A DNA stretch of 64,000 bases from Roseateles toxinivorans (lineage in GTDB: Bacteria; Pseudomonadota; Gammaproteobacteria; Burkholderiales; Burkholderiaceae_C): assembly GCF_004362525.1 (NCBI RefSeq), contig NZ_SNXS01000004.1, positions 124,001 to 188,000 of the forward strand. Reading direction: 5' to 3'. Every line of letters starts with the position of its first letter. The stretch's first letter is position 1. Shown here piece after piece: positions 45,397 to 55,273 of this stretch. A program made the position numbers and the translations under genes. Under the pieces are notes generated by a model. The model saw nothing but the letters and a program-made list of their open reading frames with translations, made no database searches and had not been told where the DNA came from.

Positions 45397-48105
45397 ATGA
45401 GCGCCATCCCCCAACCCTATCTAGGCGCCAGCGCCAATGATGAGGATTCGCAAGAAACCCGCGAGTGGCTGGACGCCCTGTCCGCCGTCATTGGCAGCGA
45501 GGGCGGGGACCGCGCCCACTTCCTGCTCGAGCAACTGATCGATCACGCCCGCCAAGCCGGCATCGACGTGCCGTTCTCGGCCAAGACGGCCTACGTCAAC
45601 ACCATCCCGACCCACCAGGAAGAGCGCTTCCCCGGCAATATCGAGATCGAGGAACGGCTGCGTGCCTATATGCGCTGGAACGCGATGGCCATGGTCGTCA
45701 AGGCCAATCGCCTGCACCCCGAGGACGGTGGCGACCTCGGCGGCCACATCTCCAGCTTCGCCTCGCTGGCGACGATGCTGGGCTGCGGCTTCAACCATTT
45801 CTGGCATGGCGACAGCGAAGGCCATGGCGGCGACCTGCTCTACATCCAGGGCCACAGCGCGCCCGGCATCTATGCCCGCGCCTTCCTGGAAGGCCGCATC
45901 ACCGAGGAGCAGCTGCTGAGCTTCCGCCAGGAGGTGGACGGCAAGGGCCTGTCCAGCTACCCGCACCCGAAGCTGATGCCCGAGTTCTGGCAGTTCCCCA
46001 CCGTGTCCATGGGCCTGGGTCCCTTGATGGCGATCTACCAGGCACGCTTCCTGAAGTACCTGCATGCCCGCGGCATTGCCGACACCAGCAAGCGCAAGGT
46101 GTGGGTGTTCCTCGGCGATGGCGAGATGGACGAGCCGGAATCGCTGGGCGCGATCGGCCTGGCCGCCCGCGAGAAGCTCGACAACCTGATCTTCGTCGTC
46201 AACTGCAATCTGCAGCGCCTGGACGGCCCGGTGCGCGGCAACGGCAAGATCATCCAGGAGCTGGAGGGTGAATTCCGCGGCTCCGGCTGGAACGTCATCA
46301 AGCTGATCTGGGGCGGTTACTGGGACCCGCTCTTGGCCCGCGACAAGGACGGCCTGCTGCGCAAGGTGATGATGGACACCGTCGACGGTGACTACCAGGC
46401 GATGAAGGCCAATGACGGCGCCTTCGTGCGCAAGAACTTCTTCGGCCAGCACCCCAAGCTGCTGGAGATGGTTGCCAAGATGAGCGACGACGACATCTGG
46501 CGCCTGAACCGCGGCGGCCATGATCCGCAGAAGGTCTATGCCGCTTATCACAAGGCCGTGAACACCGTCGGCCAGCCGACCGTGATGCTGATCAAGACCG
46601 TCAAGGGCTTCGGCATGGGCAAGAGCGGCGAAGGCAAGAACACCGCCCACCAGACCAAGAAGCTGACCGACGAGGACATCAAGAGCTTCCGCGACCGCTT
46701 CAACATCCCGGTCAACGACCAGCAGATCGCCGACGGCATCCCCTTCTACAAGCCGGCCGACGACACGCCCGAGATGCGCTATCTGCACGAGCGCCGCGAG
46801 AGCCTGGGCGGCTACCTGCCCAAGCGCCGGCCGAAGTCGGACGAGCAGCTGGTGGTGCCGGGTCTTGACACCTTCAAGGCGGTGCTGGAGCCCACCGCCG
46901 AGGGCCGCGAGATTTCGACCACACAGGCCTATGTGCGCTTCCTGACGCAGCTGCTGCGCGACAAGGATCTGGGCCCGCGCACCGTGCCCATCCTGGTGGA
47001 CGAGGCGCGCACCTTCGGCATGGAAGGGCTGTTCCGCCAGATCGGCATCTACAACCCCGATGGTCAGAAGTACACCCCGGTCGACAAGGACCAGGTGATG
47101 TACTACCGCGAGGACAAGGCCGGCCAGATCCTGCAGGAAGGCATCAACGAGGCCGGCGGCATGGCCAGCTGGATTGCCGCGGCGACCTCGTACTCGACGA
47201 ACAACCGGGTGATGATTCCGTTCTTCGTCTATTACTCGATGTTCGGCTTCCAGCGCATCGGCGACCTGGCCTGGGCGGCGGGTGATATGCAGGCGCGCGG
47301 CTTCCTGCTCGGCGGCACGTCCGGTCGCACCACGCTGAATGGCGAAGGCCTGCAGCACGAGGACGGCCACAGCCACATCCTGGCCGGCACGATACCGAAC
47401 TGCATCAGCTACGACCCGACCTTCGCGCACGAAGTGGCGGTGATCATGCAGCATGGCCTGAAGCGCATGGTCGAGAAGCAGGAGAACGTGTACTACTACA
47501 TCACCCTGCTGAACGAGAACTACCCGCAGCCGGGCCTGAAGCCGGGCACCGAAGAGCAGATCATCAAGGGCATGTATCTGCTTGATGAAGCAGCCAAGCT
47601 GACCCCGCGCGTCAACCTGCTGGGCTCGGGCACCATCCTGCGCGAAAGCCAGGCCGCCAAGAAGCTGCTGGAAGACGATTGGGGCGTGGCCGCCAATGTC
47701 TGGAGCTGCCCGAGCTTCAACGAGCTGGCCCGCGACGGCCAGGACGCCGAGCGCTGGAGCCTGCTGCATCCGCTCGAAGCGGCCCGCGTGCCCTTCGTGA
47801 CGCAGCAGCTGCAGCCACACAATGGTCCGGTGATCGCCTCGACCGACTATATGAAGAACTACGCCGAGCAGATCCGAGCCTTCATCCCCAAGGGCCGTAC
47901 CTACAAGGTGCTGGGCACCGACGGTTTCGGCCGCAGCGACTTCCGCAGCAAGCTGCGCGAGCACTTCGAGGTCAACCGTCACTACATCGTCGTCGCCGCG
48001 CTGAAGGCGCTGGCCGATGAGGGCACGGTGCCGATGGCCAAGGTGGCCGAGGCGATCGCCAAATACGGCATCAAGGCCGATCGCATCAACCCGCTCTACG
48101 CCTAA
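45397..48105 (+). CDS. aceE: Pyruvate dehydrogenase E1 component (homodimeric type)
   Basis: 902 residues, full length for the homodimeric E1 of gammaproteobacteria and betaproteobacteria. Visible features: the N-terminal E2-binding stretch, ALSAVIGSEGGDRAHFLLEQLIDHAR, TAYVNTIP, the thiamine-diphosphate motif GDGEMDEPESLGAIGLAAREKLDNLIFVVNCNLQRLDGPVRGN near residues 244-286, TVKGFGMG, and the catalytic His region LQHEDGHSHILAGTIPNC. It decarboxylates pyruvate and acetylates the lipoyl groups of AceF. AGGAG precedes the ATG. It leads the aceE-aceF-lpdA operon, 24 bases before aceF. Confidence 0.98.
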   Translation: MSAIPQPYLGASANDEDSQETREWLDALSAVIGSEGGDRAHFLLEQLIDHARQAGIDVPFSAKTAYVNTIPTHQEERFPGNIEIEERLRAYMRWNAMAMVVKANRLHPEDGGDLGGHISSFASLATMLGCGFNHFWHGDSEGHGGDLLYIQGHSAPGIYARAFLEGRITEEQLLSFRQEVDGKGLSSYPHPKLMPEFWQFPTVSMGLGPLMAIYQARFLKYLHARGIADTSKRKVWVFLGDGEMDEPESLGAIGLAAREKLDNLIFVVNCNLQRLDGPVRGNGKIIQELEGEFRGSGWNVIKLIWGGYWDPLLARDKDGLLRKVMMDTVDGDYQAMKANDGAFVRKNFFGQHPKLLEMVAKMSDDDIWRLNRGGHDPQKVYAAYHKAVNTVGQPTVMLIKTVKGFGMGKSGEGKNTAHQTKKLTDEDIKSFRDRFNIPVNDQQIADGIPFYKPADDTPEMRYLHERRESLGGYLPKRRPKSDEQLVVPGLDTFKAVLEPTAEGREISTTQAYVRFLTQLLRDKDLGPRTVPILVDEARTFGMEGLFRQIGIYNPDGQKYTPVDKDQVMYYREDKAGQILQEGINEAGGMASWIAAATSYSTNNRVMIPFFVYYSMFGFQRIGDLAWAAGDMQARGFLLGGTSGRTTLNGEGLQHEDGHSHILAGTIPNCISYDPTFAHEVAVIMQHGLKRMVEKQENVYYYITLLNENYPQPGLKPGTEEQIIKGMYLLDEAAKLTPRVNLLGSGTILRESQAAKKLLEDDWGVAANVWSCPSFNELARDGQDAERWSLLHPLEAARVPFVTQQLQPHNGPVIASTDYMKNYAEQIRAFIPKGRTYKVLGTDGFGRSDFRSKLREHFEVNRHYIVVAALKALADEGTVPMAKVAEAIAKYGIKADRINPLYA

Positions 48106-48129
48106 TCGGCCGCGCACCGGAGACAAGAC

Positions 48130-49785
48130 ATGGCATTGGTAGACATCAAGGTCCCCGACATCGGGGACGTCAAGGACGTGGCGGTGATCGAGCTGCTGGT
48201 CAAGGTGGGCGACACGGTCAAGGCCGAGCAGAGCCTGATCACCGTCGAATCCGACAAGGCCTCGATGGAGATTCCGTCATCGGCCGAGGGCGTGGTCAAG
48301 GAGATCAAGCTCAAGGTCGGTGATGTGGTCAACGAGGGCTCGGTGGTGCTGGTGCTGGAAACGGGCGCCGCGTCAGCGGCGATACCGACGTTGGCTGTTG
48401 CAGCGGCGCCGGCACCGGTGGCTGCGCCTGCTGCTGCTGCTGCTCCGGCGGCCGCGGCGCCTGCCGGGCTGGTCGAGGTCGTTGTGCCTGATATTGGCGA
48501 CTTCGAGTCCGTGGCCGTGATCGAGGTCTTCGTCAAAGTCGGCGACACGGTCAAGGCCGAACAAAGCCTGGTCACCGTCGAGTCGGACAAGGCCTCGATG
48601 GAGATTCCGTCCTCGCATGCCGGCGTGGTCAAGGAGCTGAAGGTTGCGCTGGGCGACAAGATCGCCAAGGGCAGCCTGCTGGTGGTGCTGGAGGTGGCCG
48701 GTGCCGTTGCGACTGCCGCCCCAGCGGCAGCCGCCGCCGCTCCCGTGGCTGCAGCAACAACGGTTGCCACACCTGCAGCAGCCCCGGCCGAGCGCCAGGT
48801 GCCCACCGCCGCCTTGCCGGCCCACGAGCCGACTGCGCCAACTGGCAACTTGCCGCACGCATCGCCGAGCATCCGCAAGCAGGCTCGTGAGCTGGGCGTG
48901 CCGCTGGCCGAGGTCAAGGGCACAGGCCCCAAGGGCCGCATCACCGAGGGCGATCTGCAGGACTTCGTCAAGCGCATCATGAGCGGCGAACAGCAGACCA
49001 CGGCGCAGAAGGCCAAGGTGCCGGCAGCGGCGGCCACTGCCGGTGGCGCGTTCCCCGGCCTGCTGCCCTGGCCGCAGGTGGACTTCACGAAGTTCGGCCC
49101 GGTCGAGCGCAAGGACCTGCCGCGCATCAAGAAGATCTCCGGCGCCAATCTGCACCGCAACTGGGTCGTCATCCCTCATGTCACCAACCATGACGATGCC
49201 GACATCACCGAGCTGGAGGCCTTCCGTGTGGCCACCAACAAGGAGAACGAGAAGTCGGGTGTCAAGGTGACGATGCTGGCCTTCATGATCAAGGCGGCGG
49301 TCGCTGCGCTGAAGAAGTTCCCCGATTTCAACAGCTCGCTCGACGGCGATCAGCTGGTGCTGAAGAACTACTTCCACATCGGCTTCGCCGCCGATACGCC
49401 GAATGGGCTGATGGTGCCGGTGCTCAAGGATGCCGACAAGAAGGGCATCTTCCAGATCAGTCAGGAGATGGGCGAGCTGGCCAAGAAGGCACGCGACGGC
49501 AAGCTGGCGCCGGCCGAGATGAGCGGCGGCTGTTTCACGATCTCGTCGCTGGGCGGCATCGGTGGGCGCTATTTCACGCCCATCATCAACGCGCCCGAGG
49601 TGGCCATCATGGGCGTGTGCAAGAGTGCCATCGAGCCGAAGTGGGACGGCAAGCAGTTCGTGCCGCGCCTGATGCTGCCGCTGAGCCTGAGCTGGGATCA
49701 CCGCGTGATCGACGGCGCTGCGGCCGCTCGCTTCAACGTCTACTTTGCGTCACTGCTTGCAGACTTCCGCCGCATCGTGCTCTAA
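48130..49785 (+). CDS. aceF: Pyruvate dehydrogenase E2, dihydrolipoyl acetyltransferase with two lipoyl domains
   Basis: 551 residues: two lipoyl domains (about 1-77 and 112-190) with lipoylated Lys in ESDKASME in each, separated and followed by Ala/Pro/Val-rich flexible linkers, a peripheral E1/E3-binding domain ([36 protein letters not shown], about 246-280), and the acetyltransferase core ending with the catalytic motif [10 protein letters not shown]. It passes acetyl groups from lipoamide to CoA, forming the core of the complex. The two lipoyl repeats are almost identical at DNA level in short stretches, suggesting internal duplication or conversion. Confidence 0.97.
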   Translation: MALVDIKVPDIGDVKDVAVIELLVKVGDTVKAEQSLITVESDKASMEIPSSAEGVVKEIKLKVGDVVNEGSVVLVLETGAASAAIPTLAVAAAPAPVAAPAAAAAPAAAAPAGLVEVVVPDIGDFESVAVIEVFVKVGDTVKAEQSLVTVESDKASMEIPSSHAGVVKELKVALGDKIAKGSLLVVLEVAGAVATAAPAAAAAAPVAAATTVATPAAAPAERQVPTAALPAHEPTAPTGNLPHASPSIRKQARELGVPLAEVKGTGPKGRITEGDLQDFVKRIMSGEQQTTAQKAKVPAAAATAGGAFPGLLPWPQVDFTKFGPVERKDLPRIKKISGANLHRNWVVIPHVTNHDDADITELEAFRVATNKENEKSGVKVTMLAFMIKAAVAALKKFPDFNSSLDGDQLVLKNYFHIGFAADTPNGLMVPVLKDADKKGIFQISQEMGELAKKARDGKLAPAEMSGGCFTISSLGGIGGRYFTPIINAPEVAIMGVCKSAIEPKWDGKQFVPRLMLPLSLSWDHRVIDGAAAARFNVYFASLLADFRRIVL

Positions 49786-49794
49786 GGCGTGTTC

Positions 49795-49855
49795 GTAGCC
49801 CGGATGCACTCCGGGACCGCCCCACAAGCAGAACCCCGGATTCCATCCGGGCTAC
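49795..49855. repeat. REP-like inverted repeat pair between aceF and lpdA
   Basis: A forward unit GTAGCCCGGAT...CTCCGGGA (49795-49816) and a reverse unit CCCCGGAT...ATCCGGGCTAC (49834-49855) face each other across 17 bases. The repeat lies inside the aceEF-lpdA operon, so it is transcribed and would form a hairpin between the aceF and lpdA messages, possibly protecting the upstream aceEF mRNA. Confidence 0.88.
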
Positions 49856-49874
49856 CCATTTCTCGGAGAAATCC

Positions 49875-51698
49875 ATGGCGTTGATTGAAGTTCAAGTCCC
49901 CGACATCGGCGACTTCAAGGATGTGCCCGTGATCGAATTGCTGGTCAAGCCCGGCGACACGATCAAGGTCGAGCAGAGCCTGGTCACCGTCGAGAGCGAC
50001 AAGGCCTCGATGGAGATTCCGTCGTCCCATGCCGGCGTGGTCAAGGAGTTGAAGGTCGCCCTGGGCGACAAGGTCAATCAGGGTACGGTGCTGCTGATGC
50101 TGGAATCCGATGCGGCCGCAGTGCCGGCGCCGGCGCCGGCGCCGGCGCCTGCTGCTGCGCCTGCACCGGTTGCCGCCGCAGCACCTGTGGCTGCGCCCAC
50201 CGCCGCCACCTACACCGGCACGGCCGATCTGGACTGCGACGTGCTGGTGCTGGGCGGTGGCCCCGGCGGCTATTCGGCCGCCTTCCGTGCCGCCGACCTT
50301 GGGCTGAAGGTCGTGCTGGTCGAGCGCTATGCCACGCTGGGCGGTGTGTGCCTCAACGTCGGTTGCATCCCCTCCAAGGCTTTGCTGCATGTGGCGGCGG
50401 TGATGGACGAGGTTTCGCACATGGCCGATCTGGGCGTGGACTTCGGCGCGCCGACGGTCGATGTCAACAAGCTGCGCGGCCACAAGGAAAAGGTCATTGG
50501 CAAGCTGACCGGCGGCCTGGCCGCGATGGCCAAGATGCGCAAGGTCACCATCGTGCGCGGCTATGGCAGCTTTGCGGATGCCAACCATCTGCAGGTCGAG
50601 GAGACCACGGGCTCCGCGCAGCAGAAGAGCGGCACGAGCAAGACCGTGCACTTCAAGCAGGCCATCATCGCTGCCGGCTCGCAGGCGGTGCGCCTGCCCT
50701 TCCTGCCGGACGACGCGCGCATTGTTGATTCGACCGGCGCGCTGGAACTGGCCGGCACGCCGAAGAAGATGCTGATCATCGGCGGCGGCATCATCGGCCT
50801 GGAGATGGGCACGGTCTATTCGACCCTGGGCGCGCGCCTGGACGTCGTCGAGATGCTGGACGGCCTGATGCAGGGCGCCGACCGCGACCTCGTCAAAGTT
50901 TGGCAGAAGCTCAATGCCAAACGCTTCGACAAGATCATGCTGAAGACCAAGACGGTGGGGGCCGAGGCCACGCCCGAAGGCATCAAGGTGCAGTTCGAGG
51001 GCCTGGACGGCGCCAAGAGCGAGGGCGTCTATGACTTCGTGCTGCAGGCCGTGGGCCGCACGCCCAACGGCAAGAAGCTTGCCGCCGAGAAGGCCGGCGT
51101 GGCGGTCACCGACCGGGGCTTCATCAACGTCGATGTGCAGATGCGCACCAATGTGCCGCACATCTTTGCCATCGGCGATGTGGTGGGCCAGCCCATGCTG
51201 GCGCACAAGGCCGTGCACGAGGGCCATGTGGCGGCCGAAGTTGCCGCCGGCACCATCCTGGGCGACGCCAAGCTGGCGCGCAGCCAGTTCGACGCCCGCG
51301 TGATCCCCAGCGTGGCCTACACCGATCCGGAAGTGGCCTGGGTCGGTCTGACCGAGGACCAGGCCAAGGCCCAGGGCATCAAGGTCAAGAAGGGCCTGTT
51401 CCCCTGGACGGCCTCGGGCCGCGCCATTGCCAACGGCCGCGACGAGGGCTTCACCAAGCTGCTGTTCGATGACAGCCCGGAAGCCCATGGCCACGGCAAG
51501 ATCCTTGGCGGCGGCATCGTCGGCACCCATGCCGGCGACATGATCGGCGAGATCGCCCTGGCCATCGAGATGGGCGCCGACGCGGTGGACATCGGCAAGA
51601 CCATCCATCCGCACCCGACCCTGGGCGAGTCCATCGGCATGGCGGCCGAGATCGCGCACGGCTCGTGCACGGACGTGCCGCCGCCGCGCAAGAGCTGA
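49875..51698 (+). CDS. lpdA: Dihydrolipoyl dehydrogenase (E3) with N-terminal lipoyl domain
   Basis: 607 residues, about 130 longer than ordinary E3 because of an N-terminal lipoyl domain (about 1-77, lipoyl Lys in [12 protein letters not shown]) and an Ala/Pro linker. The FAD-binding motif [22 protein letters not shown] follows near 117-138, then the redox disulphide [16 protein letters not shown]-binding [27 protein letters not shown], the second FAD motif [10 protein letters not shown], and the catalytic His-Glu pair in [11 protein letters not shown]. Lipoyl-E3 fusions are known for PDH-specific Lpd in Neisseria and Burkholderiales. CGGAGAAA precedes the ATG at 49875. Confidence 0.97.
   Translation: MALIEVQVPDIGDFKDVPVIELLVKPGDTIKVEQSLVTVESDKASMEIPSSHAGVVKELKVALGDKVNQGTVLLMLESDAAAVPAPAPAPAPAAAPAPVAAAAPVAAPTAATYTGTADLDCDVLVLGGGPGGYSAAFRAADLGLKVVLVERYATLGGVCLNVGCIPSKALLHVAAVMDEVSHMADLGVDFGAPTVDVNKLRGHKEKVIGKLTGGLAAMAKMRKVTIVRGYGSFADANHLQVEETTGSAQQKSGTSKTVHFKQAIIAAGSQAVRLPFLPDDARIVDSTGALELAGTPKKMLIIGGGIIGLEMGTVYSTLGARLDVVEMLDGLMQGADRDLVKVWQKLNAKRFDKIMLKTKTVGAEATPEGIKVQFEGLDGAKSEGVYDFVLQAVGRTPNGKKLAAEKAGVAVTDRGFINVDVQMRTNVPHIFAIGDVVGQPMLAHKAVHEGHVAAEVAAGTILGDAKLARSQFDARVIPSVAYTDPEVAWVGLTEDQAKAQGIKVKKGLFPWTASGRAIANGRDEGFTKLLFDDSPEAHGHGKILGGGIVGTHAGDMIGEIALAIEMGADAVDIGKTIHPHPTLGESIGMAAEIAHGSCTDVPPPRKS
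50123..50148 (+). repeat. GCCGGC short tandem repeat in the lpdA linker
   Basis: About four consecutive GCCGGC units encode the Pro-Ala linker between the lipoyl and FAD domains of Lpd. A change by one unit would add or remove two residues without shifting the frame. Confidence 0.75.
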
Positions 51699-51702
51699 GC
51701 CT

Positions 51703-53052
51703 TCAGCCCATGCAGTCGCCGTTGCGCCGCGTCCGCGGCGCCGGCGCCTGCCCCGGCAACTCCAGCGCGTAGTGCAGCGACAGCAGCTGCCAGCCCTGCG
51801 GGCCTAGCTGCCACTGGCTGCTGTTGACACCTGTGAAGGCGGCCGGGCCGTCGGCGCTGTTGTAGCGGGTCTCGACCACGCTATAGACCTGGGCATGGGC
51901 CCCATAGCGTCGCAGCTCGCGATGGACTTCGCACTCGAAAACCGCCTTGGGCGTGGCCTCGTTCAGCGCGGCCAGGAACTCGGTGCCCGACCAACTGCGC
52001 ATGTCGAGACTGGCGTCTTTCAGGCGCTGGCCCCAGACACGTGCCTGTGGATGCAGCAGCGGGCGCAGCAGCTCGGCGTTGGCCTTGCCGCCGGCGGGGC
52101 TGTTGAAGGTGCGCCACAGATCGCCGATGCGCTGTTGCAGTTGGGCCTGGCTGTGGGCCTCGGCCTGAGGGCCCAGTTCGGCCAGCAGGGCGGGCCAGCT
52201 GACCCGGTAGAGCTGCGACAGCCCTGCAGCATGTTGGCCCGGGCGGGTGGAGGCGAATATCAGCCACTGGCCGTCGCTGCTGACGGAAGGCGTGAACTCG
52301 AAGCCCGGGCTGTTGACCGGGGCCGGCAGGCGTATCGCCGGGCCGAACTCGGCGCCGACGCGTTCCGCCAGGAACAGGTCGCCGTCCTGCCTGGCCTTGC
52401 TCTCGCTGCGGTCGCTCCACCACAGCGCGTAGCGGCCATCCGGCGACAGCGTGAAGTCGCTGTTCGACGGACCCAAGTTGATCGGTGCGGGCAGCGCAAG
52501 CGGCGCGCTGTGTTCGCCACCGGCCAGGCTATCGCTTTGGTAGATGGCCAGCTCGCCCGGCCCGCCCTTGCGGTAGGACGCGAAGTACAGGCGTTCGCCA
52601 TAGCGCTCCGGCCCCAACTCGTACGCGGGGCTTTGCACGGCCTCGGCCAGGCGCTGCGGCGCGCTCCATTGGCCATCGGCCCAGCGGGATTCGAACAGGT
52701 CCAGCTGCCCCAGCGGCTTCTCGCCATCAAGGGGGCGGTCGGAGAGGAAGGTCAGCGTCTTGCCGTCGCCGCTCAGGTGAGGGTCTGGGTCGCGCCAGCG
52801 CGGGTCGGCGAAAGGCAGCGCCTGCGGAGCCTGCCATAGCCCGTCGACACGGCGCTGCCAGAAGATGGCGGACTTCTTGAATCCCGCTGCCGAGCGCGCA
52901 AACACGCGCAGCTCGCGCTGCTCCTGCAGGTTGTAGCTTTGCAGGCTTGGGTCGGCCGGACCCGTTTGAACTGGCTCGACGAGAAGTTCGGCGGCGTGGG
53001 CCGATGCACTGAGCGCCAGCAGCAGGCTGGTCGCAAGGAGACGGTTTTGCAT
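51703..53052 (-). CDS. Secreted beta-propeller protein with C-terminal NTF2-like domain
   Basis: 449 residues. A signal peptide (LLATSLLLALSASAHA) is followed by a WD40-like/TolB-type (PD40) propeller: repeated blades contain DPHLSGDGKTLTFLSDRPLDG, YELGPERYGERLYFASYR, DFTLSPDGRYALWWSDRSES and TPSVSSDGQWLIFASTR. The last about 130 residues (IGDLWRTFNSPAGGKANAELLRPLLHPQARVWG to the end) resemble an NTF2/SnoaL-like cone domain. The protein is exported and no function is assigned. The ATG at 53052 is set by the signal peptide. It is divergent from the HELTH lipoprotein gene. Confidence 0.78.
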   Translation of the reverse strand: MQNRLLATSLLLALSASAHAAELLVEPVQTGPADPSLQSYNLQEQRELRVFARSAAGFKKSAIFWQRRVDGLWQAPQALPFADPRWRDPDPHLSGDGKTLTFLSDRPLDGEKPLGQLDLFESRWADGQWSAPQRLAEAVQSPAYELGPERYGERLYFASYRKGGPGELAIYQSDSLAGGEHSAPLALPAPINLGPSNSDFTLSPDGRYALWWSDRSESKARQDGDLFLAERVGAEFGPAIRLPAPVNSPGFEFTPSVSSDGQWLIFASTRPGQHAAGLSQLYRVSWPALLAELGPQAEAHSQAQLQQRIGDLWRTFNSPAGGKANAELLRPLLHPQARVWGQRLKDASLDMRSWSGTEFLAALNEATPKAVFECEVHRELRRYGAHAQVYSVVETRYNSADGPAAFTGVNSSQWQLGPQGWQLLSLHYALELPGQAPAPRTRRNGDCMG

Positions 53053-53245
53053 GAAGAATGGGGCGTGCCGGGAAGGGCCGTATGCTAGGGGCCGGCCTGT
53101 CGGGCAGGGACCGTCAAGCGACCAGATCGGTGCATGCGCGACGGAGCGGCGGCTGGATGGGATGACTTCGGCATCAAGGTCACGGCCAAGCAAGACCTGA
53201 CACTTGTCGTCGGCCAGAATGCCGGTATTTAAGACCTGAGCGGGA

Positions 53246-55273
53246 ATGCAAACAATGAAGATGCTGCGCATCACGGGCCGGGCCTGGGCCCTGGTCTGTC
53301 TGGTGGCCTTGAGTGCCTGTGGCGGCGGAGGCGGCTCCGCACCCGCCCCCGCACCGACCCCCGAACCTCCGCCCGTCGAGCCCTCGCTGAGCACCCAGTG
53401 CCAGACTGGCTCGGTGGCCCGGCTCGAGCTGCCCGCTGGCGCCCAGGTGGGGCGCAACGCCGAACTGAGCCTGCTCGGCTGCGCCGCCGGGCAGGTCTTC
53501 AGCGAGCTGCGCTGGACGCAGGTGGCGGGGCCCACGCTGAGGCTGATGTCCGCACGCTCGCAGGCACTCACGCTCGAGCCGTCCGAGCCGGGCAGCTATC
53601 GCTTCGAGGTGAGCTTCCAGGACGCGCAGGGCAGGGTGCGCAGTGGCCAGGCCGAATTCAATGTGGCGGCGGCCGCGGATACCGGCCTGCTGCTGCGCGG
53701 CGAGCCCTCGGCCTACAGCAATGGACCGCTGTCGGTGCGGGCCTGGGCGGCGAGCCTGAGCCAGGACGAACGCGATACCGCCACGGTGAACTGGACGGTG
53801 GTCGATGGCCCCAGCACCGCCTTGCAGGAAAGCACCGGCTGGCGCGTGCTGCTGAAAGCGCCGGTGGTGAGCCAGGACAGCCTGCTGCGCCTGCGCGCCC
53901 AGGTGAGCCTGACCGGGGGGCGCCAGCTCAGCCAGGACTTCCGGCTGCTGGTGCAGGCCCCGCCGCGGCAGGCGGCCTCGGATGCGCTGTTCCCTGCCAG
54001 CGACCCGGTCTCACGCGTCTATCCCTATCTTGCCGGGGGTCCCCATGCCCAGGCGCTGAAGGACTGCATCTACACGCCCAGCCTGGACCGCAACAACACC
54101 TGCACGCTGGGGCGTCTGCCGCTGCTGGGCCAGGAAACCCGCGGCGAGCTGCCGACCGTCGAGCAGGTGATGCGTCGCGTGCTGGTGTCGAACGACTGGA
54201 TGGGCGAGGCTTTCGAGGCCTTTCTGCGCGAGCAGGACAGCCATGGCGATTTCCGTCGCCTGCTCAATGCCAGCACGGCGGTGGTGATAGGCGGGCGTGT
54301 GCGGCCGGCGTTCTACTGGGGCGCCACCGGGGCTATCTATCTCGATGCCGGCTATCTGTGGTTGACGCCTGAGCAGCGCGACACCATCAGCGAGACGCCC
54401 GATCCGCGCAGCGACTATGGCGCGCAGTTGCGCTACAGCGCGCCCTGGCGCTATGTGTTGAACAACGCCCATGCCGATGGCGTCTATCCGGTGGCCGAAC
54501 GCAGGCCGCGCGAGCTGTCCAGGCTTGCCTACACGCTGGGGCCTTTGCTGTATCACGAACTCACCCATGCCGCGGATCTGGTGCCGCCCCGGTTGCACAC
54601 ACAGCTCAGCGGCAGCCTGCGCGTCTGGCAGGCCGGTCCGGCGCTTACGCCCGCGGCGGATCTGGCGCAGCGTCTGCCCTTCTACTCGCAGGAGATGGTC
54701 GCCCTGGGGCGGGTGCAGTTCTTCGGGGTGACGGCCACAGCGGAGCAGATCGCCTATGGGCCCGAGGACGTGGCCCGCTTCTTCAGCCTTGACCGCGTCA
54801 ACGACGACTACAGCTATTCGATGCCGATTGGCGAGACGGTGTCGGCCGAGGATCCGGCCATGCTGGTCGAGGAGGCGATGATGCAGCTGCGCTACGGCGT
54901 GTTGCGTGACTTCGCCGTCACGACGCCCCGGCCCGCGGGCGGCACCAGCACCGACCTGATCGTCAGTTGGGGCCAGCGGGGTCGTATCGGCGAGCCGGCG
55001 ATACGACCCCGTGTGGCCCTGGTGCTGGAGCAGATCATGCCCTGGCTGGACGCCGGCACCACCGACCGCCTGGCGCCGCCGACACCGCTGCGGGCCGGTT
55101 TGAGCTGGGGACAGAACCTGGACCAGGCCGCGATTGCCGCCAACCGGCCGCGCGTGCTGACGGCGCGTGAGCGCCTGATCGAGGCCGAGCAGGAGCAGCG
55201 GCGTGGCATCGAGCGCGCGCGCCGCGCCCAGGCCCAGGCCCTACAGGGCGGCGGTCCTCGCGTCCGTCAATGA
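53246..55273 (+). CDS. Large lipoprotein with Ig/PKD-like domains and an HELTH putative metalloprotease site
   Basis: 675 residues. The lipobox LSAC puts the lipidated residue at Cys25, followed by a Gly run and a Pro-rich tether. Two beta-sandwich regions (about 55-145 and 150-240) resemble PKD or Ig-like domains (RWTQVAGPTLRLMSARSQALTLEPSEPGSYRFEVSFQDAQGRVRSGQAEFNV). The C-terminal about 400 residues contain HELTH at 437-441 (LLYHELTHAADLVPP) and, about 100 residues later, LVEEAMMQLRYG, which could supply a third zinc ligand. I do not recognise a named peptidase family. An ATG at 53255 has better Shine-Dalgarno spacing and would be nine bases shorter. Its 3' end overlaps the convergent gene by seven bases. 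Confidence 0.72.
   Translation: MQTMKMLRITGRAWALVCLVALSACGGGGGSAPAPAPTPEPPPVEPSLSTQCQTGSVARLELPAGAQVGRNAELSLLGCAAGQVFSELRWTQVAGPTLRLMSARSQALTLEPSEPGSYRFEVSFQDAQGRVRSGQAEFNVAAAADTGLLLRGEPSAYSNGPLSVRAWAASLSQDERDTATVNWTVVDGPSTALQESTGWRVLLKAPVVSQDSLLRLRAQVSLTGGRQLSQDFRLLVQAPPRQAASDALFPASDPVSRVYPYLAGGPHAQALKDCIYTPSLDRNNTCTLGRLPLLGQETRGELPTVEQVMRRVLVSNDWMGEAFEAFLREQDSHGDFRRLLNASTAVVIGGRVRPAFYWGATGAIYLDAGYLWLTPEQRDTISETPDPRSDYGAQLRYSAPWRYVLNNAHADGVYPVAERRPRELSRLAYTLGPLLYHELTHAADLVPPRLHTQLSGSLRVWQAGPALTPAADLAQRLPFYSQEMVALGRVQFFGVTATAEQIAYGPEDVARFFSLDRVNDDYSYSMPIGETVSAEDPAMLVEEAMMQLRYGVLRDFAVTTPRPAGGTSTDLIVSWGQRGRIGEPAIRPRVALVLEQIMPWLDAGTTDRLAPPTPLRAGLSWGQNLDQAAIAANRPRVLTARERLIEAEQEQRRGIERARRAQAQALQGGGPRVRQ

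Noticed and set aside
45421-48126. A 901-codon frame antisense to aceE
   Set aside because: aceE is certain on the + strand; the antisense frame shows only low-complexity residues.
49782-51659. A 625-codon frame antisense to lpdA
   Set aside because: The Lpd FAD, disulphide and NAD motifs fix the coding strand.
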